A stretch of 59,694 nt of DNA from NCBI GenBank assembly GCA_017525915.1, contig JAFXSC010000009.1, positions 1 to 59,694 on the forward strand, written 5' to 3'. This DNA is from Ruminococcus sp. (GTDB lineage: Bacteria > Bacillota > Clostridia > Oscillospirales > Ruminococcaceae). The position numbers were made by a program, and so were the translations under genes. Positions 7,632 to 16,687 of the stretch are shown piece by piece. A model generated the notes under the pieces. The model made no database searches, had not been told where the DNA came from, and saw nothing but the letters and a program-made list of their open reading frames with translations. Every line of letters starts with the position of its first letter. The first letter of the stretch is position 1.

Positions 7632-8501
7632 ATGGAAGATGTAACTTTTATAATTTTGACTAAAAATGAAGAGATCAATTTGCCTCAGTGCATTAAGTCA
7701 ATAAAAGGATTTGCTAAGCGAGTTGTCGTTGTGGATAGCGGCAGTACAGATAATACTTGTGCAATAGCAAAAAAAATGGGTGCCGATGTATATGTACATG
7801 AGTTTGAGAACTATGCAAGACAGTTTAATTGGGGCATTGATAATACTAATATTGCCACAAAATGGACTTTTAGGCTTGACGCCGATGAAAGATTGACACC
7901 TGCGTTATGCAAAGAATTGTCTCAAATTATGAAGCAGCATGTTGATGACGATGTCAATGGTGTTACTATGGAAGCATGGTTGTATTTTATGGGGCGAAAG
8001 ATTAAGCATGGGTGTCATAATAAGAGAAAGTTGATGCTTTTTAAGACTGGAATAGGTCGTATAGAGGACCGAAAAATGGACGAGCACACCATTCTTTCCA
8101 AGGGAAGATCTGTATCTTGTAAAGAACGTTTTATTCACTATGATTTTAAAGACATGACTCACTGGGTGAATAAAATGAATTGGTATGCTACAAGAGAAAT
8201 GCAGGATTATATTGAATTTATTACTTCGGCGAATCAGACTGATATAAATAAGAAGAATGATAAGGGCATATCCTCTCAGCGTGCTAAAAAGTTTGGGATT
8301 TATTATAAGTTTCCCATGTTCAGTAGAAGCTGGCTGTTGTTCATTTATTATTATATCTTCAAATTAGGTTTCTTAGACGGAAAAGAAGGATTTGTTTTTC
8401 ATTGGATGTATCACAGGTGGTACAGAGCATTAGTTGACGCGAAAATTCTTGAACAGCAAAAATATAATCGACCATTTGAAAAGACAGGGGACTTAAAATG
8501 A
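7632..8501 (+). CDS. Family 2 glycosyltransferase
   Basis: This GT-A fold enzyme resembles WaaE/KdtX-type transferases. Visible motifs are the N-terminal TKNEEINL, the DSGSTDNT nucleotide loop, the DADER metal-binding motif and a late Trp/Tyr-rich hydrophobic region (about 235-260) that may touch the membrane. I place the start at ATG 7632 because GGAGG precedes it by 5 bases; an in-frame ATG at 7611 overlaps the upstream stop but has a poorer site. It should add the second or third sugar to the lipid-linked unit. From here to 15.4 kb the DNA is markedly AT-rich. Confidence 0.85.
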   Translation: MEDVTFIILTKNEEINLPQCIKSIKGFAKRVVVVDSGSTDNTCAIAKKMGADVYVHEFENYARQFNWGIDNTNIATKWTFRLDADERLTPALCKELSQIMKQHVDDDVNGVTMEAWLYFMGRKIKHGCHNKRKLMLFKTGIGRIEDRKMDEHTILSKGRSVSCKERFIHYDFKDMTHWVNKMNWYATREMQDYIEFITSANQTDINKKNDKGISSQRAKKFGIYYKFPMFSRSWLLFIYYYIFKLGFLDGKEGFVFHWMYHRWYRALVDAKILEQQKYNRPFEKTGDLK

Positions 8502-8587
8502 GATAATTATCAAGATTCTATATTTGCTTTTAATCACTTAAACTCGTATTGAGTTTTATTCAATTTATTTTATTGAAAGAGGTATAT

Positions 8588-9424
8588 ATGAACATTATCA
8601 ATCTTACTCCTGATGAATTAAAACAGATACAAAAGTTAGAACTTGAAGCATTGCTTGAAATTGATAGGATTTGTAGAAAGCATAGTATTAAATATTCATT
8701 GGCATGTGGTAGCCTTTTGGGTGCTTTAAGACATGGTGGCTTTATTCCTTGGGATGATGATTTAGACATTATTATGACACGCAATGAATACGAACGATTT
8801 CACAAAATTTGTAATGAAGAGCTTTCTAGTAGTTATTATTTGCAAAGCAAAGAGACAGATTCAGAGTATTTTCGCTTATATAGCAAATTAAGAGTGAATG
8901 GAACCGTATTTAAAGAACCTGCTCATTCTTGTTATAAAATACATCATGGTGTATATGTGGATATTTTTCCATTGGATAATACTCCTAGTTCTGGTTTGGC
9001 ACGATATTGGCATATTCTTTCATTTTCTTTTTTTAGTTTTATACTGTCAGCTAAATATATTAATATTGCTTCGCGGCATGGGTATAAAAAAATGATGGCA
9101 ATTGTTCTTGATTGCATTTTTGCTCCGTTTTCAAAAGAATACCTTTACAAAAAAGCCACTTCAATTGCAGCAAAGTATAAGGATTCATCAAAGAAATGTG
9201 ATTTAATAAGTTTTAGTGGCGCATATTATAAATATGGATCCTTTAATTCACGTATATTTAAATACTTTAAAAATTGTTCTTTTGAAGGTAAAAGAATTAT
9301 GATAATTAGTAACGCAGATAAATATCTTAGAATTCTTTATGGAGATTATTGGAAATTACCTCCTATGGAACAAAGAAAATGCAAACACGAACTATGTGAG
9401 TTAGAATTGCCAAGTATTGATTAA
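8588..9424 (+). CDS. LicD family phospho/phosphono-transferase (copy 1)
   Basis: This 278-residue LicD protein has the family core CGSLLGALRHGG followed by PWDDDLDI, whose Asp residues hold the metal in this nucleotidyltransferase-like fold. LicD enzymes classically move phosphocholine from CDP-choline to a glycan. No lic choline genes are in the window, but a complete AEP synthesis set lies downstream, so the natural donor may be CMP-AEP (inference). I chose ATG 8588, with GAAAGAGG 6 bases before it; the longer frame to 8549 has no ribosome binding site. A hydrophobic patch around residues 128-147 may be a membrane contact. Confidence 0.87.
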   Translation: MNIINLTPDELKQIQKLELEALLEIDRICRKHSIKYSLACGSLLGALRHGGFIPWDDDLDIIMTRNEYERFHKICNEELSSSYYLQSKETDSEYFRLYSKLRVNGTVFKEPAHSCYKIHHGVYVDIFPLDNTPSSGLARYWHILSFSFFSFILSAKYINIASRHGYKKMMAIVLDCIFAPFSKEYLYKKATSIAAKYKDSSKKCDLISFSGAYYKYGSFNSRIFKYFKNCSFEGKRIMIISNADKYLRILYGDYWKLPPMEQRKCKHELCELELPSID

Positions 9425-9623
9425 TGTAATTTTTTTCCAATGTTCTTATTTTTACCTATCTGAAATCAATTTATTGGATATTGACATTTAACTTTTGTTT
9501 TAGTAACTACCTAGAAAATAGTTAAAGTTTAAGAGAAATATGGAAAAATAGAAATGAGTAAGTGATTTGTTGTATAGTTTTTTATTCAATCTTTATTTTG
9601 GGCATTATTATTGAGGAGTAATT

Positions 9624-10805
9624 ATGAAAAAAATATTAATCATCTTAAAATCAATATCAACTCACAATCGTCAAAATGCTCTATGCGTAGAGAAAGTTGC
9701 TAATTATATTAACTCGTCAGAATACTTGATAGATTATCTTAGTTGGGAATTAAAAACTCCTATTGAGAAAACAAGTAATACTTATGTGGTTGTTGAGAAA
9801 GAAGCAACAGATGGAATTGCAAATTTAATACGAATTAGTTCAAAAGTACTTCGTACTCCTATAGGAAACTATCAGCTTGTAAAAAAAATGCGAAATAAAA
9901 TTGTTGAATTATATAAAATAAACAAGTATGATGCAATAATATCTGTTATAAATCCGGTTGAAGGAGCAGAAGCCTTATATTTGGCTAAAGAAGAAATTCC
10001 TCAGATAAATGCAATTTTGTATGAAATTGATCCTAATTCAAACCGATATAAAATATGCAGAACCATCAAAGAAAAAATATGGCAATATAGAAGTATTAAA
10101 TGGGAAACAAAAATATATCGCTCATTTGATCATATTATACATATGGCTTCTCATAGAAGGCATTATTCGGCAGATTGTTTTTCAGAGTTCAAAGGAAAAT
10201 CAATATATTTGGATATTCCCAATTTTGAGTCTATGAATAGCATGACAACTGGTAGTATTCATGTGCCTTTACGGCTACTTTACTGTGGTGCTTTTTATCC
10301 TGGGATGCGAGAACCATACTATATGTTCAACTTGTTTAAGGAAATATCCAAATCTGTTCAACTTGTACTTGATATATATACTGGTAATTCAATGAGAAGT
10401 GAATTAGAAGAACAATCCGCAAAACTAGGGTATATTAAATTGCATAATGAAATACCACAAGAACAATTGAATAAAGTCATAGATGAGGCGGATATCCTTA
10501 TTAGTGTTGGAAATAAAGATTCGGATTTTCTTCCTTCAAAGACTTTGATGTATATGGGAACTTCAAAACCGATTATCCACTTCTATTTTGATAAAGATGA
10601 TGTTTCAATGAGGTATTTTAGTTGCTATCCTGCAGTTTTGAACGTAATGCAAGAGAAAGAAACAACGTCAGAAGTAAAAAAACGAATCGTTGAGTTTATT
10701 TCAAAGGTACAAAAGGGGATAGCTGTTGATCAAAAGGCTCTAAAAGAACGATTATATCGAAATACCCCGGAATACTCAGCTAATCAGATATGTGGGTTGA
10801 TATAA
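9624..10805 (+). CDS. Probable GT-B glycosyltransferase
   Basis: The 393-residue sequence has the two-domain GT-B layout. An N-terminal half begins KKILIILKSIS, and a C-terminal half has a Rossmann-like start (LLYCGAFYPG). An acidic loop (EADILISVGN) is followed by FLPSKTLMYMGTSKPII, a region where GT4 enzymes bind the nucleotide. Similarity to named families is weak. It follows a 199-base AT-rich gap (9425-9623) with a lone TTGACA at 9481 but no good -10 box. Its stop overlaps the polymerase start by one base (TAATG). Confidence 0.7.
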   Translation: MKKILIILKSISTHNRQNALCVEKVANYINSSEYLIDYLSWELKTPIEKTSNTYVVVEKEATDGIANLIRISSKVLRTPIGNYQLVKKMRNKIVELYKINKYDAIISVINPVEGAEALYLAKEEIPQINAILYEIDPNSNRYKICRTIKEKIWQYRSIKWETKIYRSFDHIIHMASHRRHYSADCFSEFKGKSIYLDIPNFESMNSMTTGSIHVPLRLLYCGAFYPGMREPYYMFNLFKEISKSVQLVLDIYTGNSMRSELEEQSAKLGYIKLHNEIPQEQLNKVIDEADILISVGNKDSDFLPSKTLMYMGTSKPIIHFYFDKDDVSMRYFSCYPAVLNVMQEKETTSEVKKRIVEFISKVQKGIAVDQKALKERLYRNTPEYSANQICGLI

Positions 10806-12067
10806 TGATAAAGAGTGAAAGAATAGACAAAATAGTAAGTGCCTTAATTATTGTTTTTTTGTTCACATCTGTTGATACGCTTCTATTTGGCACAAATAAA
10901 AATCAACTATTCTTGTATATACCAAGGATTATCGCAGTACTAGGAATATTTGGCTTGCCAATTCTTTTTCATGGATCATTAGGAAAAGTTAAGATAAACT
11001 TTCGTGAACTTGCCACATTATTGTTGTTTCTCTTTTTAATGACGATTTCGAGTATAATTAATCACGAAAATACATTAACGTTCATTTCAAGAAGTTTAGC
11101 AATTATACTTGGATATTCCATATGTAGAAATGTAAGAAAAGAAGTTTTCTTTAAGGCTTTTGATAAGGCAATGATTATTATTTCTATTGGTGCATTAATA
11201 ATGGAACTAATAGCATACTTAATTCCTTCATTATTATTACATTTGCCTAAGGTATATAATACTGCTGATAAGTTGCATTATACATTTTATTTGAGTTCAG
11301 TGTATGATAGAAATAATTTAGGGACAACGTTAATTCGAACAAGTGGTATTTTTTGGGAACCTGGTGCATTTGCAATATATTTGGTTTTGGCTATCTTTGT
11401 TCAACTGTTTATTTTGGATTCTCCCAGAATTAAAACTATCATTTTGTATTTGATAGCGCTTTTGTTCACATTTTCTACAACGGGATATATTTCGGCATCT
11501 GCACTACTACTAACATATATATTCTCTGAAAGAAGTTCGGGTGTGTCAAAACGTCTCAAAAGATTGTTTATAGCAATTATTGTTGTTGTTTTGATTATCA
11601 GTATTGGAGCTGAAAACAGTGAATTGTATTCAAAAGTGTTTGGTAAGCTTACTAGTGGAACAAGTTCTGCAACTACTCGATATTCATCTATCTTTAATGG
11701 AATTAAGGTGGTTCTTGATCATCCTATATTTGGAGTCGGGAGTCAGTCTCAAGATTATATGGCTTTTTATGTAGACTCTGTAGGCAATCAATATTCGAAT
11801 GGTGGTTATATAATCACTAACACAGTTGTTGGCTATACTGTAAATTATGGAGTGCTTTTTGGAGTGCTATTTGTAATAGGAACACTTAAATTTGTGAAGA
11901 TTTACGCTTCCTCGAAACTAGAAGAAATAATGTTGTTTATTGTTTTTTTGATGGCATATTCTGGAGAACGTTTCTTTTCTTTTTTACCATTTGTCTTTGT
12001 TTTTTATGGCTTAAAGTACAAGGAGATCGATTATAATGAAAATTCTAGCAATAAATTCAGTTCCTAA
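10805..12067 (+). CDS. wzy: O-antigen/capsule polymerase-like protein (Wzy)
   Basis: The protein has 420 residues and about 10-12 hydrophobic segments, with one larger hydrophilic loop (about 265-335) between late helices. That loop contains SGTSSATTRY and HPIFGVGSQSQ, typical of Wzy/WaaL-type enzymes. Such enzymes polymerise lipid-linked repeat units on the outer face of the membrane. Sequence similarity within the family is always low, so the call rests on topology and on position between glycosyltransferases and the flippase. I use ATG 10805, coupled to the upstream stop, and not the in-frame GTG/TTG further upstream. The end overlaps the next gene by 32 bases. Confidence 0.75.
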   Translation: MIKSERIDKIVSALIIVFLFTSVDTLLFGTNKNQLFLYIPRIIAVLGIFGLPILFHGSLGKVKINFRELATLLLFLFLMTISSIINHENTLTFISRSLAIILGYSICRNVRKEVFFKAFDKAMIIISIGALIMELIAYLIPSLLLHLPKVYNTADKLHYTFYLSSVYDRNNLGTTLIRTSGIFWEPGAFAIYLVLAIFVQLFILDSPRIKTIILYLIALLFTFSTTGYISASALLLTYIFSERSSGVSKRLKRLFIAIIVVVLIISIGAENSELYSKVFGKLTSGTSSATTRYSSIFNGIKVVLDHPIFGVGSQSQDYMAFYVDSVGNQYSNGGYIITNTVVGYTVNYGVLFGVLFVIGTLKFVKIYASSKLEEIMLFIVFLMAYSGERFFSFLPFVFVFYGLKYKEIDYNENSSNKFSS

Positions 12068-13232
12068 TGGAAGTACAGGAACGATAATGAGAGAAATATT
12101 GAATTATGCGTCAAATAAAACGAACGCAAAAATTGCTTCCTATTACGGAAATTGGAATGATTGTCAATTAGTATTCTTGGGAAGTAAGAGATATGGATTT
12201 AAGGTAGATAACTATATTAATGCTACGTTATCAAAGATTACAGGGATTCATAATGTTCTTTCTATTTCTAGTACGCTTGATTTGATAAAAAAGATCGACA
12301 ATTTTGGACCGGATATTATTCATTTGCACAATTTGCATCTTTGGACGATATCTTTACCTTTGTTGTTCAAATATATTAAGAAACATAACATAAAAACAGT
12401 TTGGACACTGCATGATTGTTGGGCGTTTACAGGTCAATGTCCTTACTTTAGCATGAAAAAGTGTAGCAAATGGAAAACAGGTTGCCATCATTGTGGTCAA
12501 ATAAATGTTTATCCATCAGCTATGGTAGATATGACTAGTCTTATGTGGAGGTTGAAGAAAAAATGGTTTACTGGCGTTAAGAACATGATTATTGTAACTC
12601 CTTCACATTGGCTTGCTGATAGTGTTAAGCAATCATATCTGAAAGAGTATTCTGTGAAAGTAATAAATAATGGCATCGATCTTTCTATTTTTAAGCCAAC
12701 TTATAGTGACTTTCGCATTAATTATGGTTTAGAAAACAAATATCTCCTTCTTGGTGTTGCATTTGATTGGGGAAAAAGAAAAGGATTGGATACATTTATT
12801 AAGCTTTCTCAAAGACTTGATGAGAATTATAAGATTGTACTTGTAGGTACTAATGATGAAGTAGATAAAAAATTGCCTAAAAATATTATTTCAATTCATA
12901 GGACAAATAACCAAAGGGAACTTGCTGGAATATATACTGCAGCTGATTTATTTGTTAATCCTACACGAGAAGAGGTACTAGGAATGGTAAATATTGAGTC
13001 CCTTGCTTGTGGTACTCCAGTATTAACTTATAACACTGGTGGTTGTCCTGAAGTTGTAGATGAAAACACAGGTTGCGTTGTAAATGTAGATGATATTGAT
13101 GAATTAGAACGACAGATAATATATATTTGTACTCATAAGCCATATAGTATTGATAATTGTTTGCGACGAGCAAAGCTGTTTGATAAAAATGTTAAGTATG
13201 ATGACTACATCAAGCTTTATAAGGAAATATAG
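12036..13232 (+). CDS. Family 4 glycosyltransferase (WcaC-like)
   Basis: This GT-B enzyme of 398 residues has very typical GT4 features. The acceptor half contains HLHNLHLW and HDCWAFTGQCPY, with a Cys-rich patch (KCSKW, GCHHCG) as in colanic-acid type WcaC relatives. The donor half has NNGIDLSIF, GVAFDWGKRKG and the final EEVLGMVNIESLACGTPV motif with the catalytic Glu. The ATG overlaps the polymerase gene by 32 bases and has AAGGAG about 10 bases upstream. Confidence 0.88.
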   Translation: MKILAINSVPNGSTGTIMREILNYASNKTNAKIASYYGNWNDCQLVFLGSKRYGFKVDNYINATLSKITGIHNVLSISSTLDLIKKIDNFGPDIIHLHNLHLWTISLPLLFKYIKKHNIKTVWTLHDCWAFTGQCPYFSMKKCSKWKTGCHHCGQINVYPSAMVDMTSLMWRLKKKWFTGVKNMIIVTPSHWLADSVKQSYLKEYSVKVINNGIDLSIFKPTYSDFRINYGLENKYLLLGVAFDWGKRKGLDTFIKLSQRLDENYKIVLVGTNDEVDKKLPKNIISIHRTNNQRELAGIYTAADLFVNPTREEVLGMVNIESLACGTPVLTYNTGGCPEVVDENTGCVVNVDDIDELERQIIYICTHKPYSIDNCLRRAKLFDKNVKYDDYIKLYKEI

Positions 13233-13243
13233 AAGGTGGATAA

Positions 13244-14539
13244 TTGAATAATTCTTTTTTTAATAATAAAATTATTAAGAATGCCTCTTGGATTGTAATT
13301 GGTAAGGTATTTCAATCATTACTTGGATTGATTGTCAATATGCTTACTGCAAGGTATTTAGGTCCCTCCAATTACGGAATAATTAATTATGCTGCATCGC
13401 TTGTTGCATTTGTTGCACCGATTATGAATCTTGGTTTTAGTAATGTTCTTGTTCAGGAAATAATTCTAGATAAAAAGAAAGAAGGCGTTGTATTAGGTTC
13501 ATCTATTCTTCTAAGTTTGCTGTCAGCTGTTGCGTGTATTATCGGGGTTATTATTACTGCATATTTTTTGAATTCTGGTGAAAAAGAGACAATTATTGTG
13601 TGTTCGTTATATAGTATTTTACTGATATTTCAGGCGGCCGATCTTATACAATACTGGTTTCAGGCTAATTATTTATCTAAGTATTCTTCAATTGTGAGCT
13701 TAATAGCTTATGCATTTGTGGCTGTTTATAAGGTTATTTTGCTTTTATCTAAGAGAAATATCTATTGGTTTGCAATCTCCAATACTTTGGACTATATGCT
13801 TATTTCAGTATTCTTAATTATCTTGTATTATAAATTGGGCGGCTGCAATTTGTCATTTTCTTGGGAAACTGCAAAAAGTCTGTTTTCAAAGAGTAAGCAT
13901 TATATAGTTTCAAGTTTGATGGTTACTATATTTGCTCAAACCGACAAGATAATGTTGAAACTTATGATTAGTGACGCTGCAACAGGGCACTATGCTGCAG
14001 CTGTTTCATGTGCAAGTGTCACTTCATTCGTGTTTTCTGCAATAATAGATTCTTTTCGACCAGCTATTTTTGAAAGTAAAAAAGAATCGGAAGAAAAGTT
14101 TAATAGAAATATGTCTAGATTATATTGCGTTATTTTCTATTTATCATTGTTTCAATGTATTGGAATTACTATTCTAGCTGAAATAATTATAAGGATCCTT
14201 TATGGTAATGCCTACATACAATCGGTCAATGCATTGAGAGTAATTGTTTGGTATACTACTTATGCATATTTTGGAAGCGTAAGAAATATCTGGATTCTTG
14301 CTGAAAACAAACAAAAGTATCTATGGATTATTAATCTCTCTGGAGCAATTTTAAATATATTGTTGAATTTGTCATTAATTCCGATTTGTGGAATAGTTGG
14401 CGCTGCAATAGCTTCGTTGATTACGCAGTTCTTTACCAATGTTATTGTAAACTATTTGATTAAACCTATTAGATATAATAATGTATTAATGCTTAATGGT
14501 TTAAAACCGCGCTTAGTATTAGATTTGCTAAAAAAATAG
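13244..14539 (+). CDS. wzx: Repeat-unit flippase (Wzx, MOP superfamily)
   Basis: This membrane protein has 431 residues and about 12 predicted helices. It opens with NASWIVIGKVFQSLLG and LTARYLGPSNYG, the standard signature of polysaccharide flippases. It should turn lipid-linked repeat units to the outer leaflet for the Wzy-like protein encoded two genes upstream. The start is TTG at 13244 with AAGGTGG about 6 bases upstream; no closer ATG exists. It is part of the AT-rich block. Confidence 0.9.
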   Translation: MNNSFFNNKIIKNASWIVIGKVFQSLLGLIVNMLTARYLGPSNYGIINYAASLVAFVAPIMNLGFSNVLVQEIILDKKKEGVVLGSSILLSLLSAVACIIGVIITAYFLNSGEKETIIVCSLYSILLIFQAADLIQYWFQANYLSKYSSIVSLIAYAFVAVYKVILLLSKRNIYWFAISNTLDYMLISVFLIILYYKLGGCNLSFSWETAKSLFSKSKHYIVSSLMVTIFAQTDKIMLKLMISDAATGHYAAAVSCASVTSFVFSAIIDSFRPAIFESKKESEEKFNRNMSRLYCVIFYLSLFQCIGITILAEIIIRILYGNAYIQSVNALRVIVWYTTYAYFGSVRNIWILAENKQKYLWIINLSGAILNILLNLSLIPICGIVGAAIASLITQFFTNVIVNYLIKPIRYNNVLMLNGLKPRLVLDLLKK

Positions 14540-14560
14540 CGCGTTTTTGAGGTGAATAAT

Positions 14561-15376
14561 ATGGAGCGTAAAAAAATAAGTCAATCTGAACTTAAAAGAA
14601 TACAGTTGCAAATCCTTGATAATGTTGTTGAGTATTGTGAAAAAAACGATATTCATTATTGGCTTGATAGTGGAACACTATTAGGAGCGATTCGTCATAA
14701 GGGGTATATTCCTTGGGATGATGATATTGACATTGGTATGCTTCGAATAGATTACGATAAATTCATTAATGGATATAACCAAGAAAAATCAAACTATTGT
14801 GTTCATTGTTTAGAGAATGACTCGGATTTTTATCTTCCATTTGCTAAAGTATATGACAGTACTACAGAACTGTACGAACCAGATGAAAAAGGATTTAAAC
14901 TGTGCATTAATATAGATATTTTTGTTTTTGATAATGCTCCAGACGATGATTTAATGGTAGAGAAAATGTTTAATAAACGTGATTTATTGAGAAAGCGTTT
15001 TATGCTTTATTCTTCCAATCATAGACCCAGTGGCGTTTGGATAATTCGGATAATTAAATATATGTGTAGGTATATATATAGGTTGTTTCCAGACAATTCC
15101 ATTAGAAAAATGATTGATAATTCGAAAAAGTATTCAGATACTGAAACAAAGCGAGTTGGAAATTTTATTGGATATTCAAAAATGGTTTGTAATAAACGTG
15201 TTTTTGATAGTTATATAGATGTAGAATTTGAAGGAAAGCAGTATAAAGCTCCCGTTGGTTATGACGAATGGCTAAGGGCTTTATATGGTGATTATATGAG
15301 ATTACCGCCAGTTGAAGAAAGAGTATCACATCATAAATTTATTGCATATAGAAATAGTGAGGACTGTGCTAGGTAA
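14561..15376 (+). CDS. LicD family phospho/phosphono-transferase (copy 2)
   Basis: This second LicD protein has 271 residues. It has DSGTLLGAIRHKG followed by PWDDDIDIGM, the same metal-binding core as copy 1, and the common C-terminal LYGDYMRLPPVEER ending. The two copies differ along most of their length, so this is not a recent duplication and they may modify different sugars. I place the start at ATG 14561 with GAGGTG 6 bases upstream; a GTG at 14552 lies inside that site. The following 264 bases (15377-15640) hold no convincing gene. Confidence 0.87.
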   Translation: MERKKISQSELKRIQLQILDNVVEYCEKNDIHYWLDSGTLLGAIRHKGYIPWDDDIDIGMLRIDYDKFINGYNQEKSNYCVHCLENDSDFYLPFAKVYDSTTELYEPDEKGFKLCINIDIFVFDNAPDDDLMVEKMFNKRDLLRKRFMLYSSNHRPSGVWIIRIIKYMCRYIYRLFPDNSIRKMIDNSKKYSDTETKRVGNFIGYSKMVCNKRVFDSYIDVEFEGKQYKAPVGYDEWLRALYGDYMRLPPVEERVSHHKFIAYRNSEDCAR

Positions 15377-15640
15377 TGATTGATAAATAGAGAATTCTAC
15401 ATTAAGAGCAATAAAAAACAATGTGGGAATCTAATGAACTTTATCCGATTGGTATTTCTTTTCCTAAGTGCTTTATAATGAAACTGTTACAACCAATGGT
15501 TTGTTTTATTACTAATAATAGTTTGAAAATTAAATTTTATATTCTAATGAGTAAAAATGCTAAATTAATTATGTTTTGGTTTGATGTACATTCATTAACT
15601 AAGCTTAGCTGATTATATAAATAACAGGAGGTAGATTAAA

Positions 15641-16687
15641 ATGTCTTTATTTAAGGATGCATCCCTTATGATTACAGGCGGAACAGGCAGCTTCGGCAAT
15701 GCTGTTCTCAACCGTTTTCTTAAAACTGATATCGGCGAAATTAGAATTTTCAGCCGTGATGAAAAGAAACAGGATGATATGCGTCATCACTTCCAGGCTA
15801 CTATGCCAGAGGTAGCTGATAAGATCAAGTTCTATATCGGCGATGTTCGTAGCTTAGAGTCTGTAAGAGGCGCTATGGTCGGTGTCGATTACATATTCCA
15901 TGCCGCTGCACTCAAGCAGGTTCCTTCCTGCGAGTTTTTCCCTATGGAAGCAGTTAGGACAAATGTTATCGGTACTGATAACGTGCTGACTGCCGCTATT
16001 GAAGCCGGTGTTAAGAGCGTTATCTGCCTTTCGACCGATAAGGCTGCTTATCCGATTAACGCAATGGGGATTTCCAAGTCGCTTGAAGAAAAGGTCGCTA
16101 TTGCAAAGTCGAGAACTTCCGGAAACACTAAGATTTGCTGTACACGTTATGGCAACGTTATGTGCAGTCGTGGTTCGGTTATTCCACTTTGGATTGACCA
16201 GATTCAGAATGGACAGCCTATCACACTGACCGAGCCTAAAATGACACGTTTCATTATGTCACTTGAAGAGGCTGTTGATCTCGTTCTTTTTGCTTTTGAG
16301 AATGGCGAAAACGGAGATCTTCTTATCCAGAAGGCTCCTGCCTGCACAATCCAGACACAGGCTGAGGCGGTTTGCGAACTGTTCGGCGGTAAAAAGGAAG
16401 ACATCAAGGTCATCGGTATACGTCATGGTGAGAAGATGTATGAAACCCTGCTCACCAATGAAGAATGTGCTAAGGCTATTGACATGGGTAACTTTTATCG
16501 CGTGCCTGCCGACAATCGTGGACTTAACTATGATAAGTACTTCAAAGAAGGCGACGAAAAGCGAGTTACTCTTTCCGAGTTCAATTCAAACAACACAAGA
16601 ATTCTTAATGTTGAGGAAACTAAGGCAAAGATAGCCTCCCTTTCATACATACAGGAACGTCTTGCAGAAATGAGAGGTGACAAGTAA
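15641..16687 (+). CDS. capE: UDP-GlcNAc 4,6-dehydratase/5-epimerase (CapE/FnlA)
   Basis: This SDR-type enzyme begins the UDP-L-FucNAc pathway by converting UDP-GlcNAc to a 4-keto-6-deoxy L-sugar. It has 348 residues, GGTGSFG for NAD, STDKAAYPINAMGISK with the Met/Lys catalytic pair typical of CapE/FlaA1 enzymes in place of Tyr/Lys, and RHGEKMYE near the C-terminus. A strong AGGAGG precedes the ATG. The next two genes (2-epimerase and CapF) complete the same pathway, and all three are coupled by 1- and 4-base overlaps. Base composition returns toward the host average here. Confidence 0.93.
   Translation: MSLFKDASLMITGGTGSFGNAVLNRFLKTDIGEIRIFSRDEKKQDDMRHHFQATMPEVADKIKFYIGDVRSLESVRGAMVGVDYIFHAAALKQVPSCEFFPMEAVRTNVIGTDNVLTAAIEAGVKSVICLSTDKAAYPINAMGISKSLEEKVAIAKSRTSGNTKICCTRYGNVMCSRGSVIPLWIDQIQNGQPITLTEPKMTRFIMSLEEAVDLVLFAFENGENGDLLIQKAPACTIQTQAEAVCELFGGKKEDIKVIGIRHGEKMYETLLTNEECAKAIDMGNFYRVPADNRGLNYDKYFKEGDEKRVTLSEFNSNNTRILNVEETKAKIASLSYIQERLAEMRGDK

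Noticed and set aside
9481-9509. Possible promoter before the glycosyltransferase at 9624
   Set aside because: TTGACA is present but no acceptable -10 box lies at 16-18 bases.
15421-15612. 63-residue plus-strand ORF between the second LicD gene and capE
   Set aside because: No ribosome binding site, no family resemblance, and the low-complexity AT-rich DNA makes an open frame of this size likely by chance.
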